Shown in pieces: positions 9,910 to 22,172 of a DNA stretch of 64,000 nt; positions within the stretch are counted from its first letter, which is position 1, and every line of letters begins with the position of its first letter. Under the pieces are notes generated by a model that worked only from the letters and a program-made list of their open reading frames with translations, ran no database searches and had not been told where the DNA came from. Both the position numbers and the translations under genes were made by a program. Origin of the DNA: Amylostereum areolatum (Eukaryota > Basidiomycota > Agaricomycetes > Russulales > Stereaceae); NCBI GenBank assembly GCA_012932865.1, contig SAXG01000016.1, forward strand, positions 372,001 through 436,000. Direction: 5' to 3'.

Positions 9910-12070
9910 AAGGTATCCGGTACGTGAATCTACCGTTGGGCTAAAAACACAAGCACGTAACTCAAGTAATATGCACATCCCTTAGAGGTCATCTCTGGCA
10001 ATACACTTATTGCTTTTTGCAAAGATCTTGGCGCGGCCCGGTTTTTCTCGCACGCGCGCGCGCGAGCGAGAGCTCAAGTATATATACGAGTATTTTTATA
10101 TCTCGGGATCTAAGCAACGGGGACGCGAGGGGACAATCGGGGCGTGTTCAGGTCGTAAATACGAAGAGAATGGTGTAAAGATATCACGGAAATCCATGCA
10201 AGAATGGGCTGTAAAAATCATTTGGCCTTTTAGTTGCTCTTCAACTTTGTCCCCGCCTCTGGCGGGCCTCTAACGACCTAGATTGAATATTGGAGCCAGA
10301 TATTATCGTTTGGAGAGGTTTGGAGTGTGCTGCTAGTATGCATTGTGAGTACGGACACCGCGGATGGGTGTAGCGAGGCAACAGACTCGGGAACGGGGTG
10401 TCGCCGCGTGAATTGTGTGAGCGCGTGAACTTGGCTGATGCCAATTGAACCTTCCGTACTCCCACCACCCCCTGCCCCCGCCGCAAAACCTCTGGCGTCT
10501 CCGTTTACCCACTCTATCATCCCAGACCAAGGAATAGTACCCGCCACACACAAGTTGAGTAGAGTACATATGTGATGGGCTGGTAGCAACGGACGAGATT
10601 GAGGGATCCAATCCACTGGCATTTGGTGAGCATGTCATACTCTTTCCATTCCACACATCCTCCCTCTCAACTTCGTCTAAAATCACTTCGTTTCGTAATT
10701 GAATTCGCTTCCTTCTCATCCAACCTGTTTTTCTAGGTCTTATCATTACTCTACCTCGACATACTACATGAGAAACCTACACCCTCGTGGTGCCGCGTCC
10801 CCCAATGTTCCCCTTCAAGTTTCACCTACAATGCTTGTCCTCATCCGTCGTCTTTACTTCCCAGAAGATATATCTCCAGTCCATCAGTTGCCCCGGGCCA
10901 TTGGAGTTCATGAGAGTGTTGGAAGGGGCTAGAAAGTGAGAGTGATTTCTGGTACTTGTCCTGCATGTATTTCCGTGATATATCTACACCATTCTCTTCG
11001 TATTTACGACCTGAACACACCCCAATTGTCCCCTTGCGTCCCCGTTGCTTAGATCCCGAGATATAAAAATACTCGTATATATATTTGAGCTCCCGCTCGC
11101 GCGCGCGCGCGCGAGAAAAACCGGGCCGCGCCAAGATCTTTGCAAGAAGCAATAATGTAAACCAGGATGGTCAGATAAAAAGATTACGTATAGTTGGATT
11201 GCACGTACCAGAGGAACCTGTGAGTGCCAAGTCCTTTGTTAGTACACTACGAGCGAGCCGCGGTTGACGGGACCAGGCCGAGCCCCTCGTTGTTCCATAC
11301 AAATCCTTTATTTAATTGCTATTTTCCCTTCAGAAGCCCAATCTAACGCATAACACGATTATAGCCTCTGGTTAATGAAGGACGTTCAGAACTCACCAAA
11401 CTCGTACTGGGAAATCATATCACCTTCTAAGATCCATGACGAAGGACCGGATAGACATACAGCGTCCTTTATTCGTGTCAAGCTTTCAACTGGAGATATC
11501 GAAGTCACCCATGAACTACTCCGTATTGGTTGGGCAGCGATGGTACCATGCACCCCAAGTCTCCCACCCGAGGAGAAAGAGCTTCGTGAGAAGTACCAGG
11601 CAGAGGCCAAAGACAAGAAATTAGGCATATGGAAGAGGCATAGACACAGCCATGTGGTCTCTCCTCTTGGGCCTCCGCCTTCTGAACTTCAAGGACATAT
11701 TTATGGTGTGTACCCCTCTGTCACGTCTCTCCATCATTTCTGAATAACCATCTCTCTCAGCCACCGTCATGGCCGTCTTAGACTCGACCACCCTCCGTGT
11801 GCGTTTCAAGGAGCATGAAATGAATCATGTCATACATATTCGTCTTGTTGGCGTCACTCCGCCCGTGGCGGCTTTTGAACCGTCCACGCCGCCATCAGCA
11901 TACTTTGCCAATCAAGTATGTCTTCTTTATGGCACTGGCGCCTGTGGTGTCCGTCTAATCTGTCTCTCGATAGGCATATTCCTTCGCCTCTGGTTTGATC
12001 TAGACTCGAACCAGTACCTGAATCGAGCCGGCGGTAACAGCACGTCGATGCAGGGACTGGAGTCCTTGAC
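9910..12070 (+). pseudogene. SNase-fold (Tudor-SN/SND1-like) gene, split by a repeat element and truncated
   Basis: A short exon (9910-9919) and the next exon from 9986 join to give KVSEVISGNTLI, the start of a staphylococcal-nuclease OB fold. That exon is broken by the inverted-repeat element at 10007-11155. The fold resumes at about 11156 with DGQIKRLRIVGLHVPEEP. After an intron ending at about 11364 come EGRSELTKLVLGNHIT, VTHELLRIGWAAMVP and AEAKDKKLGIWKR. A second SNase-like repeat starts at about 11762 (TVMAVLDSTTLRVRF, IRLVGVTPP) and then breaks off. Tudor-SN proteins bind RNA and have four or five such folds plus a Tudor domain; here only about one and a half are present. With the N-terminal fold interrupted and the C-terminal part missing, it is almost certainly non-functional. 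Confidence 0.6.
10007..11155. mobile_element. non-coding element with ~195-bp terminal inverted repeats
   Basis: The ends are long inverted repeats of each other: about 10007-10200 on the left matches 11155-10960 on the right, at over 90 percent identity by eye. Each arm starts TTATTGCTT, then TTGCAAAGATCTTGGCGCGG, a long CG/CGCG run and AT-rich TATATATACGAG. The 750-base centre has no transposase. It interrupts the first OB fold of the SNase-like gene between VISGNTLI and DGQIKRLRI, so it is an insertion. I could not define a target-site duplication. A foldback or MITE-like non-autonomous DNA element fits best. Confidence 0.7.
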
Positions 12071-12419
12071 GCGTGAGTGAGTAGAGTGGAAGTTTCTTCC
12101 CACGATAAGTCGAGACTTAGTGAAATTCACTTCGTGCACACGTGGCCACTTGTAGCTGCATCCTCCTCTTGCGTCCTTCTGGTTCATTCCCTCGCCGTCT
12201 GTACTTGCCTTCTGTACCGCTCGACATTATTTAATATATATGAACCCATGGTGACCCTCCTCCCTGTTTCCCCATCACTGACAGCTTTCAGAGACCCCGG
12301 CAGAGATACTTTTTACCCCGGCCCCCTCCCTGTCTCAGTGTCGGCTCCGCCATGTCTAGGGGTTTCCGTGCTAGCAAAAGGAGGGAGTATCCGACTCTCT
12401 CCCGCTTTCTCTGCTTATC

Positions 12420-15122
12420 ATGCCTCGAGAAGTCGTTCCCTTGGACGAAGCTCGACTCACAGAGGCCGAGCGGCGACTTTGCGAAGCATTCAACATACCT
12501 GGACTTCGCCGCTTCCAACAGCAAGCCGGGCAGCATGTTCTTCAAGGTCAAAGTGTCATCCTCGACGTTCCTACAGGGGCTGGGAAGACCTTCGCTTTTC
12601 TATTTCCTTTGTTCTATCACTGGTGGCCCGGCAACAACGATCCTCAAGTGCAGAAGAGTTTGTTGACCATCAGTCCCCTGGTAGCTCTCATGGAAGAGCA
12701 GGTGTGTTTACGTCGTATATTTAGGGGCTACATCTCTAAGATATTTCCAGGCGGCCCTGCTCAACGCTCACGGAATCCCCACCATCGCTATACATTCAAA
12801 ATGCCAAAATATCGACGTGCTTATGACTGTATGTGTCCACCTTGACCGTTGTGATCGCTTTCGCGCGTGTTCACATCATCTGGTCACAGAATCTTGCCCA
12901 GAACAGGTACCGCGTCGCTTTCATCGGACCAGAGACCGCGTTGGGCAACTTGTTTGGCAGCATAGTCTTGAGGTCAGAGGACTTTCGGGACGCGTGCATA
13001 TGCCTCATCATTGATGAAGCACATGCGGTTTCCGAGTGGGGAACGGACAATTTTCGCCCTGAGTTTAGAGAGCTCGGTGCACTCCGTTCGAGTCTCAAAC
13101 TGGGGACACCGGTGCTAGCATGCTCGGCCACACTCCCCGCCGCAATAATAGCAGACATCCAACAGAGGCTGAGGCTGGAATCGGACTCCGTGCGTGTTCA
13201 GGTGTCAAACAGGAAGCCCAACATCACCTTGTCGGTGCGGACGATGCAACATCCCGAGGACAGCCTCGCCGATCTTCTCGTGCTCATCCCAGTCAATGCA
13301 ACTGCACCGGAAGATATCCCGGTAACCCTTGTCTACGTCAACAACCGCGTGGATGCAGAAGCGATTCAAGACTTTGTTCGGCGACATCTGCCTGAATCAA
13401 TCCCAGACGAAGTGGTGGAGTTCTACCATCGCTTCATTGACGATGATGACAAAGCTCGCATTCTGCAAAGCCTGTCTGAATCGCGCATCCGCATTGTTCC
13501 CGCCACGGACGCGTTGGGCTGGGTACGTAGTATATAACCTTCTCCTTGTTGAATACCATCTGACGAGCGTGTAGGGAATGGATCTACGGAATATCACTCG
13601 TGTCATCCTATGGAAGGCGCCGAAAACATTTTGCTCCCTGGTCCAGAAGCTCGGTCGCTGTGCGCGCAACCCAACACAATCCGGAGAGGGCATACTATAC
13701 GTATCGGCCGCCTACTATCGCAAGTGTGTCACCTCGCTCACAGGGACCAACTCTGAAGATACGGCCATGGGGCCGGCGGCGGCGGATGCTCTGCCCGCAC
13801 AAGGTCATCAGCCTGCACCGACAAACGAGGGGGATGTTGATGGGATCCGTGCAGAGACAATGGCTGAAGAGTTGATGAGTGCAGTGCATGGCCGGAGTGC
13901 AAGGGCAGCAGCATATGAAGGACAGCTCGTAACGCGTGACTAGCTATATCTTGCGCGCTACGTTGCTACGGAGCATTGTCGACGTATTCCTTGGGACGAG
14001 TTTTTTGAGAATGGTAGCAAAGGTGCGTAACTTCTTGAATGTGCATTCTCCTTGCACTCATGGGTTCGGATTAGAGTCTCTCGCCAACATTGATGCGACA
14101 TCCCATTCACAGGGTTGTGACAATTGTTGCCCACGCGAGTTCATTGGCAATGTCATTGAGTTGGATGACCCATTCAAGCGCACAGCCGGACGCCGAGCGC
14201 AGAGCCCTCCCGATGTTCAGGCGACTGCATTGAATGTGCTCAAGGATCTGCGTGCAGCCATTGTCATACGAGATTGGCCCAATCAAAGCTTAGTGACTGG
14301 CCGCTTGGTCATGAGTGACACAGTGGTGGCTGGGCTTGCGTCAGGCGCAAGTTTTTTGAACACGATGGGCGATGTTGAGGCTCGTGTTCGCTGGCACTGG
14401 GTGCTGAAATATGGACAGGAGGTGCTTACTGCACTGCAAGTGATGATGCGCGATTCGTTCCCTGCGATGCTAGCTCCACCCGAAGATGACATTGGATCAG
14501 GCCCACGTACAGGACAGGCTACCCATGGTGATGGAAGGAAGATGCGTGAAGAGCTCAAAAAGGTTTATTTGGGCTGTATTGAACGAGTTCGTGTGTTGAC
14601 CGCATCCGATGGACACAAGCGTGCTTCGCACTTTGAACATCTTCCCCCCAAGAATGTACGTCCGTCTATCTTGCCGTGTGAAACCAGTCGTAACATGCAT
14701 GAAAATGAAAGCACCATCCCGACTACTATGCAACTATTGAAAAGCCGATCGCAATATCAGGAATCCGTGCCCGTATCGCTCTAGTTCGCGATGGATACCA
14801 CTCCCTAGGTGCATTCCTTGCAGACTGGCTAACCATGTTTGACAATGCACGCGAGATTCATGAGGAAGGCTCTCAGGTCTGGTATGATTCACTTGAACTC
14901 CAGCAGGTGGTCACCGAGTATCTCCTTGCTCATGCTCGTCAAAACCCGGAGTTACCTGGTGCCACATCACTCGTTATGCATAACAGTACATGGTATTGGT
15001 GCACGTGGACATGTTTATATCACTTATGTTGCGAACGTAGGTGGCTCGCACCCGAGAATGGGCGCAACCTGAATGTGCAATCGACATTGCACCGAGGACA
15101 CGACTTCCGGATGGTCACATGA
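12420..15122 (+). CDS. RecQ-like DNA helicase (copy 1), probably damaged in the zinc-binding region
   Basis: ATP-driven 3'-5' DNA helicase family. Exons at about 12420-12701, 12752-12830, 12907-13520 and 13575-13943 give a RecQ core: Walker A VPTGAGKTFAF, motif Ib-like SPLVALMEEQ, motif II IIDEAHAVSEWG, motif III ACSATLP, motif V ATDALGWGMDLRN and motif VI QKLGRCARN. The frame then closes at 13943. The expected zinc-binding region continues in another frame from 13936 (SYILRATLLRSIVDVF, then GCDNCCPREF). There is no room for an intron, so a frameshift is likely. The usual CRR cysteine before the helix is also missing. Further open frames to 14784 and 14835-15122 may be its C-terminal extension. 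Copy 2 lies at 53219-55987. Such helicases are expanded, and in some fungi subtelomeric. Confidence 0.75.
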
Positions 15123-15304
15123 CCACGTGCAGGGACCCTCCGCGAGATGTATACGAGTTCCACAGCAAAAGACACCTTAAACTAAAATACAGCCGTGCTT
15201 AACTAGACCAGTATTACCTTTACATATAATCCATATGATTCTCAACCTTGTTCCAGTCCGTCCCCACCAAGTTTTAAGTTATATAAGATACAGAACTAGC
15301 TAGC
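15123..15304. other. convergent gap between RecQ-like gene and DUF6589 fragment
   Basis: AT-rich tail-to-tail spacer, no coding signal. Confidence 0.4.
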
Positions 15305-15916
15305 TCAGTCATACAGATCATCCCCGAGAATGTCCAAGTCCTCCATCATCTCAATGGCCCTCGCTAGGATGTTACTTCCCAGATCATAGAACTCCTCGTC
15401 ATCCACCGCAAGGTCAGCTTCCATTGGCCGGTCATCAAGGCCATCATCATCCTGCACATCTTTGTCATGGACTCCTTCTGGTGCCACCGCCCCTGAAGGG
15501 TGTGAGGTAGGGGGTACAGGCTGTTCAGAGAGGATGCTCTCGTTGGGGCCTGCTAGGTTCGTGGGCAATACAGTCGTCGTTTTCGCATACCGCGCACGAC
15601 GGGGGTCCTGACGAAATGCGTGAAAGGCCTTGGGTTGATTTGCGTAGTCGGCACCATGGTGGAACATATCGTGCACGGGCGGAACGAAGGTTTGCGCTGG
15701 CCGGTTGTGCACATATTCCTGGAGCCTTCCGTGCTTGAGCTCGTTGGCCAACTCCCGAACCTCGTTCTGACTGGCGGGTGTTGAGTGGTGAATTCCATAA
15801 TCCGGTATCTTGAACGCCTTGTGAACGGTCCGCATTGCATCGCGCAACGTGAAGATACAGACCGTTATCATAGACAACCATTTCCTGCTTTTGTTTACAC
15901 CTTTCGCCGTGTACAT
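15305..15916 (-). pseudogene. 3' fragment of a DUF6589-family gene
   Basis: The open frame is homologous to the last exon of the DUF6589 gene at 56090-59631. SRKWLSMITVCIFTLRDAM aligns with the SWDWLAMVSPCIDVLRHLA segment there, followed by a similar spacing to RELANELKHGRLQEYV and the acidic C-terminal tail. The 5' side is cut off exactly at 15916/15917 by the 3' LTR of element 1, which supplies the apparent ATG of this frame. The rest of the gene is not recognisable elsewhere in the window. It faces the RecQ-like gene tail to tail, 180 bases away. Confidence 0.6.
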
Positions 15917-16336
15917 TGTCAGAAACACAGTTTATGAGACCGATGAACCGCCTAAGTCGCGACGATGGGAGGAGGGAGAAGAAAATAGATTCGAGAGTGC
16001 CGGGGTCTAGGGTAGTGCAACGTGCGCTACAGTACCGTATGACGAGATGGACAGTCTAGGGAAAAGGGAAGAGAAACACTGTCCTTATATACAAGTGGGA
16101 ACGATGGTGCGATGCGATGCGATAGTGGTGCGAGCGGGGGGAACAATAGGAAAGGAGTCATGGGGCGGAGGATGAAGGTCCGGAGCAGTGATGTCATAGA
16201 TAAGGATGCGGAACCCCGCTCGGAAGTCCGGGCAATGACGTCATTGAAGCATGTGATGCAAGGGAAAGTCATGTGCCGTGACACGTCGCGTGTACGAGGT
16301 CTGCAAACGAAGAGAGAAATGGAGCGATCCGTGACA
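15917..16336 (-). repeat. 3' LTR of element 1 (family 1)
   Basis: 420 bases, TGTCA...TGACA ends, preceded on the minus strand by a polypurine tract at 16337-16353 (AAAGGGGGGG then TAA). The outer flank is TACAT; its partner copy is missing because the 5' end of the element is gone. Confidence 0.93.
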
Positions 16337-19300
16337 TTACCCCCCCTTTAAGACGCGCTTTCGCCTGGAGCGCGATGTCATCTGCAAGGGTAGATGCGAG
16401 AAAATCGTCAAAGGAGATGCCGAGGGAACGCACAGGGCGGGGCGCGTTTGGATGGCGTTTGTGGAAGGCGTCGATCATGTCGGTGACCTTTGAGAGCGAG
16501 GAGCGAGGGAGCCAGGTATTCTCGGAGTCAGGATAGCCTGCCCACTTGACGAGGTATTGTATGCCTTTCTTGTTACGGGTCGGCTTCGAGTCGATGATGT
16601 CTTTAACGTCATATTCTTCTTCGTCATCAATGAGGTCAGGCGGCGGTTGTTCATAGTTTGGACCATGTGCCGTTGTCTCCTTGTATGCGGTGAGCAGCGA
16701 AGCATGGAAGACTGGGTGGATTCTCCACATCTTCGGCAGCTTCAGGCGGTAATTCACTGGGCTAATGACGTCAACGATCTCGAAGGGTCCAAATCGTTTG
16801 GCAGCAAGCTTAGCTTTCGGCCTCGTCGTCTTCAGGTTTTTGCCTTCGAGCCAGACCTTGTCTCCAATGGCGAACAGTGTCGATTTGCTGATCGTGTCAC
16901 CATTGTAGTGCTTCATTAAGTCCGATGCGAGGGCAAGGCTGGCTTTGATCTCTTGTCGGACTTCTTCAAGTTGACGGAGGCGTTCTTCAACTGCAGGGAC
17001 CTTTGAGGACGGGTTTACGGATGGGTACATCTTGGGGAGGAAGCCGTAGAGGACTTCAAAGGGAGCCTTTCCAGTAGCTGCATGGGTGCGAGAGTTGTGA
17101 GAAAACTCGAAGAAGGGCAACCACTTCACCCAGTCATCTTGACGGTAGTTGCAGAATACTCGCAGGAACTGCTCGAGGTTCTGGTTCTCGCGTTCGGTTT
17201 GGCCGTCTGTCTGTGGGTGATACGCTGTGCTAAGGGCGGACTTGATCCCGAGCTTCTCGTTGAGTGTACGCATCACCTGTCCAGCAAATTGGGGTCCACG
17301 ATCCGAGATGATCTTGTCTGCTAAGCCGTAGTGTCGGTATACCTTGTCGAAGAGAATGTCGGCCATGCCATCACTGGTGATCTTCGTTGTACATGGGGTG
17401 GTAACCACCATCTTGGTGAGGCGATCGACCACGACATTGACGGCGTTATAGCCTTCGCAGTCAGGGAGTTTGACGATGAAGTCGGTGGAGATGACGCCAA
17501 ATGGTCGATCGGGTACTTCGTTTGGGATCATGTCGACGTGGGGTCGGCTGCTCTGTGTCTTCGTCGACTGGCAGGTTGCACATCCTGCTACAAAGTCGCG
17601 GACAAAGACAGACATGCCAGGCCACCAATATTCACGACTCACAAGCTCGTAAGTCTTGAAGCGGCCGGGGTGTCCAGCCATGGGCGATTCATGGTACATT
17701 CTGACAATGTCGTGTCGCAACTCATCATCCGCAGGGACATATACCTTTCCTCTAAACAGGACCAGGCCTTCTTCGTAGTTCCACTCTTGAAGGTTCTTGA
17801 CGAGTGTACGTGGTCCGTTTCGTAAGATGGCGTCCAGGGCTTGAACGACCTCGATGTCCTTGGTTTTGCAGTCGCGGATACGTCGTCGGAGTTCGACATC
17901 ACCGAGGGAGGTTACTGCTCCTGGCCTTGTTGCGCGTACTTGGAAGTACTTGGGGTCAAGCAAGACGCGCTCCTTGTTGTCGTTTTCAACACCATCCTTG
18001 TGATCGGGTTGTCGAGACATTGGATCCGGGCGGTGGGAAATTCCTGGTTTATGAACGAGCGAGAAGTCAAATCGAGTGAGGAACAGAGCCCAACGTGCCT
18101 GTTGGCGGCTCAGCTTCTGTGCCGTCTTGAAGTGCTCCAGGTTCTTGTGATCTGTCCAGATTTCGACAGTGTTGGGGGTGCCTTCGAGGTAGTGGCGCCA
18201 GGCTTCAAGCGCACGGATGATCGCAAGTAGCTCCTTGTCGTAGATGTCGTAGTTCCGTTCCGGTTCCGATAGGGCCTTGGACAGATACGCCACTGGATGC
18301 CAGTGACCGTCGTCGCCTTTCTGCGAGAGTATACCTCCAGTAGCAAAGTCCGAGGCATCGACTTCAACGAGGTAAGGCTTCTTTGGGTCAGGCATGACCA
18401 AGATGGGGGAGGAAGTAAACACAGCTTTCAGTGCATCAAACGCAGTTTGGCAGTCCGTCGACCAGTCCCATGTGCAGTCCTTCTTTGTCAGGTCAAATAG
18501 GGGCCGTGCCACCTTGGAGAAGTCCTTGATGAAACGTCGGTAGAAGTTGCCAAAGCCGAGGAAGGATTGCACATCTTTGACCGTTCGTGGTGTCGGCCAG
18601 TCCTGAATACCTGCTACCTTGACGGGGTCCATAGCGATCTTGTCGTGCGAGATGATGAGTCCGAGGTATTCGACAGAGTCTTGTTCAAAGACACATTTCT
18701 CCGGTTTGAGGAAGAGGTTGTTGTCTTGCAAACACTGCAGAACCTGCCGCACTATGGCACGGTGTTCGTCCATGGTGCGAGTGAACACCAAGATGTCGTC
18801 CATGTAGATGATGACCTTGCCCGAGTCGATGAGATCCTTGAACAGTTCATTCATCATTGCCTGAAATGTCGCAGGGGAGTTCATAAGCCCGAAAAACATC
18901 ACCGTAGGTTCGAAGAGACCGCGATTCGTCTTGAATGCAGCCTTCCACTCGTCGCCTTCCTTGATGCGGACATTGTTGTAGCCCCAGCGAACATCCATCT
19001 TGGAGAAGATCTTTGCACCTTTGAGGCGGTCGACAATTTCAGAGATCAGTGGCAAGGGGTATTCATTCTTGACAGTGCCCTTGTTTAATTCTCGATAGTC
19101 CTGTACGGGACGCAGCTTTCCATCCTTTTTCTTCACAAAGAAGAACGGACTCGCCTGAGGTGACTTCGAAGGGCGGATATAGCCCTTCTTCAGGTGGTCG
19201 TCGAGGAAGGTGTCGAGTTCGATCTGCTCGGAAGGTGAGAGGGGGGTAGATCTTGCACGGTTTGGGTTCAAAGCCGTCTTTCATGTCGATAGCATGGTCC

Positions 19301-20361
19301 CATGGCCGTCGGTCAGGAAGTCGCTCGGAGGTTTTCTTGTCGAATACAGGCGCAAAGTCGCGGTACGGCGGGGGGACTAAGTCTTCAAAGGTTTGCGGGC
19401 GTGCGTTCTCTTTTGAATGCTCTGCAAGCTCCTGCGCTTTTGTAAAGCCCGCGCGGATGGGTATTGCATCTGGATTAGGACCATCGGTTTCAGGGAGGAT
19501 TCCGGCGCGGCGTAGTCCATTGATCTCCCAGTCTCGGAATACCATGGGCCGCTCGTCGTCGTCTTCAGTGAAGAGTCGTGCGGGTAGAGGGGAGCGATGG
19601 ACCGTGCGGACGCGAACACCTTTGACTCTGCGTGCAGGAATAACATAAGTGGGGACTGGGGTCCAGGACACATATGTCGGCTCTGGGAAGGGATCGTCCA
19701 CGACGAGAGGTGTCCTCGGGGTTTTACCTGCTTCAACCTTACGCTGTGATTGGACCAATGATGGTTTCCGTGGCTTGGTTGCGAGGTTCGTCACAGGAGG
19801 CTTGGACAGAGTACACGAGGGAGGGCAGCGGAGCATGTCAACACGGTCTCGTTGCCAGTCTATGGTGGGATTGTGCTCGTCGAGCCAGTCTGTTCCAAGG
19901 ATCATGTCATGATCGCCGATGTCGGTGATGAAGAACTCAGCTTCTTCCTCATGGTACGCCCTGGAATCTTGCGAGTATATCCGGATCCGCTGGGTCGTTG
20001 TGTCGCGTACCCAGCCCATGACGTTCTTGGTGCCATCCACATTACGCACGGGGAACGGGTTTTCTAGTTTTCCTGTGGTGAGCTTCTTGCGTTCAACGAA
20101 GCTTCGGTTCAGGATAATTCCTTCTGCGCCGCTATCAAGCAGCGCGTCTGCGTCGATTTCTCTTTTGGTAACTCGTCCAATCAGCTTGACCTTGAGCGTG
20201 ATCGATGGTGTTTGCCTGTTCTTGGTGACGGTAGACAGATACAAACACGGGGGATACGATTGCTCACAGGTATGCATGGATGATAATACAGCGAAACGAT
20301 TCGACGATGATACCAAAAGTCCTTTGCCTCCACCAGACGACGCGACTGGGGGGCGTTTCAA
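16269..20361 (-). pseudogene. pol: pol of element 1 (protease, reverse transcriptase, RNase H, integrase, chromodomain), one frameshift
   Basis: Domains in order: aspartic protease with DALLDSGAEG (near 20140), reverse transcriptase with YMDDILVF (near 18800), RNase H with VDASDFATGG and IYDKELLAI, and integrase with an HHCC finger (H..H, C-x2-C at GCATCQSTK) and catalytic residues STDFIV, ISDRGPQF and the following Glu region. A C-terminal chromodomain (LVKWAGYPDSENTWLP) follows. The frame breaks near 19240 at a run of six Gs: protease and the start of RT lie in the frame ending at 19063, the rest in the frame starting about 19271. The last frame reads through the polypurine tract and stops only inside the LTR at about 16269. 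It begins at a TTG overlapping the gag stop. Confidence 0.9.
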
Positions 20362-20366
20362 AAATC
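20358..20366 (-). promoter_or_regulatory. candidate stop-coupled -1 frameshift site, element 1 gag/pol
   Basis: Gag ends GAT TTT TGA. Slipping back one base on the T-run gives TTG as the first codon of the pol frame, which is open from here. The same nine bases occur in element 3, and a close variant in element 2. Confidence 0.45.
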
Positions 20367-21431
20367 CTGCAATTCCAGGATGTCCTTCAACAGCGCTACT
20401 GCCTGCTCCTTGCCTTCCGCGTCCAGATCCTTCAGCTGGCGAGTGATCGCCGCGATGGTTTTGGACGGGTCAGGAGCGGCTTTCGCAGTGGGTGGAGCCG
20501 TGCTCGTCAGTGGGGGAGGGGCCTTAGATCCAGTCTCCACTGCGCCCACCCGTCGCACGCTCGAGTCGCGGTTGGGGCAGTCGTGGGAGACGTGGCCGGC
20601 CTGTCGACACATGAAGCACCTGCCCTCACGCATCATCTTTGCGCGCTCGTCGTCCGTCAGCTTTGCAGGGCGGGTCGAGATGTTGGTGAAGGCGCCGACT
20701 CGGCGTGACGAGGAGTCGTTGGCCGAACCGTTCGAGGTGAGCGCGACAGCCCCCTTGGACTGACTGCTCTTCCTCTCCGGGTTCTCCTCGAGCCATTGGT
20801 GGTTGATGCAGTGGGCGCGCTCCTTCCACTCCGCGAGGTCAGTGGGGAATGGGTACGACCGGGCCACCTGCTTGCCGAGTTCTCGCTGCAGTCCTTTCTT
20901 GAAGAAGTAGATCAGCGCTTCCTCGTCATACTCCATCATAGTTGCCAGCAGTTCAAACTCGGTGATGAAGTCAGTGACGTCCCGAGTAGTCATCGTGAGC
21001 TCGTTGATCTTACGCTGGGCCTCCATCTTTGGTTCGATGGGTACGAAGTCCCGACCAAACCTGTCTGAAAGCTCCTTGTAGGTGCTGTAGTGGAGCTTTG
21101 GGGGTGTTTCTCCGGAGTCCTCGGCTTCTTCCTTCTTGTCCTCGTCGGCAAAGAGCTCCATGCGACGGTGCGTGGCCCAGGAGTTCACCGTGTCTCCCTC
21201 CATCAGGCTGAGGAGGAGCATCATCTTGGCATCATCTGTAATGTAAACATCTTTGTTAACACGAAGGAACATGCGGAGCTCTAGGGAGAATCAGAGGGTG
21301 TCGCGTCTGTCGCCCTTGAAGGGCTTCGGCTTGGGGCCGAGCTCGCGCTTAGAGGCGGTCGAGGGTTTGGTTTCTTTGTCGGGCATTTTGTCAGCGGGGA
21401 GGGCAATGTCGAGGGATCGGGTGAAGGCTGC
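20358..21431 (-). pseudogene. gag: gag of element 1 with two nonsense codons, 5'-truncated
   Basis: Matches element 3 gag closely: capsid-like segment, then the CCHC zinc knuckle CFMCRQAGHVSHDC near 20600, ending ELQDF-stop. In the segment 21270-21300, element 3 reads through TLRFALEL, whereas element 1 has TGA for CGA (Arg) and TAG two codons before the end of that stretch. The open part starts at the Met at 21272. Upstream sequence is present only to 21431. Confidence 0.85.
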
Positions 21432-21980
21432 TGTTACAACTCCGTCAAGGTACCTCATTTTCCCTTACCTTATTCGGAAGGACATCGCTAAACGACGGAT
21501 TACGACTGTGCCCCAGTTCGTAACCGTCTCAACGACGCAACCACGACGATGCCACAGATCGTCACCGTCCCAACGGCATAGCCATGACAGTGCCACAGAT
21601 CGTCACCGTCTCAATGGCATAGCCACGACGGTGCCACAGTCTCGTCTCCATAGATACTTGATACGACCGTCGCTCAATGTACATATGTTTACTCGACCTC
21701 CTTTCTTATAAAAGGAGGCTCAACAAACGAGCCATTCCCCAGCTCGTTCTCTTTGTAAATACAGGACTGTTCTAAATAGAACCTCCTCTTAAAGCTATTA
21801 AAGAGAACCCAAAGTAACTAAGTCGAAAGCTCGCCTAAGTCTTCCGTGAAGACTTACTGCTTCGCTTATCGACCTCAACCTTCGTATAACCGAGACGTCT
21901 GGATCACCTGATCCCACTTCTCATACACACGAGTACTGTAGCCTGAGCCGCTTGTCACGTGATAAGGACCGACCTTAACA
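21432..21980 (+). repeat. 5' LTR of element 2
   Basis: 549 bases. It contains three tandem copies of a unit of about 40 bases (CACAGATCGTCACCGTCTCA...), a TATAAAAGG promoter box at about 21710, and the CTCGTTCTCTTTGTAAATAC region after it. The first 50 bases differ from the 3' LTR at about a dozen positions while the last 300 are almost identical. Confidence 0.93.
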
Positions 21981-22172
21981 CTAGAACGAGCTCTCCTCTA
22001 CATTAGCTCACCCTACAGTTTGGCGCAGAGCGTCAAACGAAACACCCACCACGGAGTCAGCGGAACAACCTGCTGAAAAAAGACCATCAGATTTTGAGAT
22101 CCCTCAACTCCAATCAAACTGCAGTCGAGAATTCCCCAACGGAAACGAAGATCATCGCTGGACATTTGATCC

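Larger units (their letters stand above)
15917..21431 (-). mobile_element. element 1: Ty3/gypsy chromodomain retrotransposon, family 1, 5'-truncated
   Basis: Reading on the minus strand: gag (21431 to 20358), pol (20361 to about 16300), polypurine tract and the 3' LTR (16336 to 15917). The 5' LTR and the first part of gag are missing. The sequence stops at 21431, where the LTR of element 2 begins in the opposite orientation. Compared with the near-identical element 3, about 1.2 kb of leader and N-terminal gag plus the 420-base 5' LTR are lost. Two gag stops and a frameshift in pol make it inactive. Confidence 0.9.

Noticed and set aside
15305..15928. Complete 207-residue gene beginning at 15928
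   Set aside because: Its ATG lies in the LTR of element 1; homology to DUF6589 starts only after the junction, so it is a 3' fragment.
21541..21645. CRISPR-like repeats (three copies of about 40 bases)
   Set aside because: Direct tandem subrepeats within the LTR of element 2, without spacers, present in both LTRs of a eukaryotic element.
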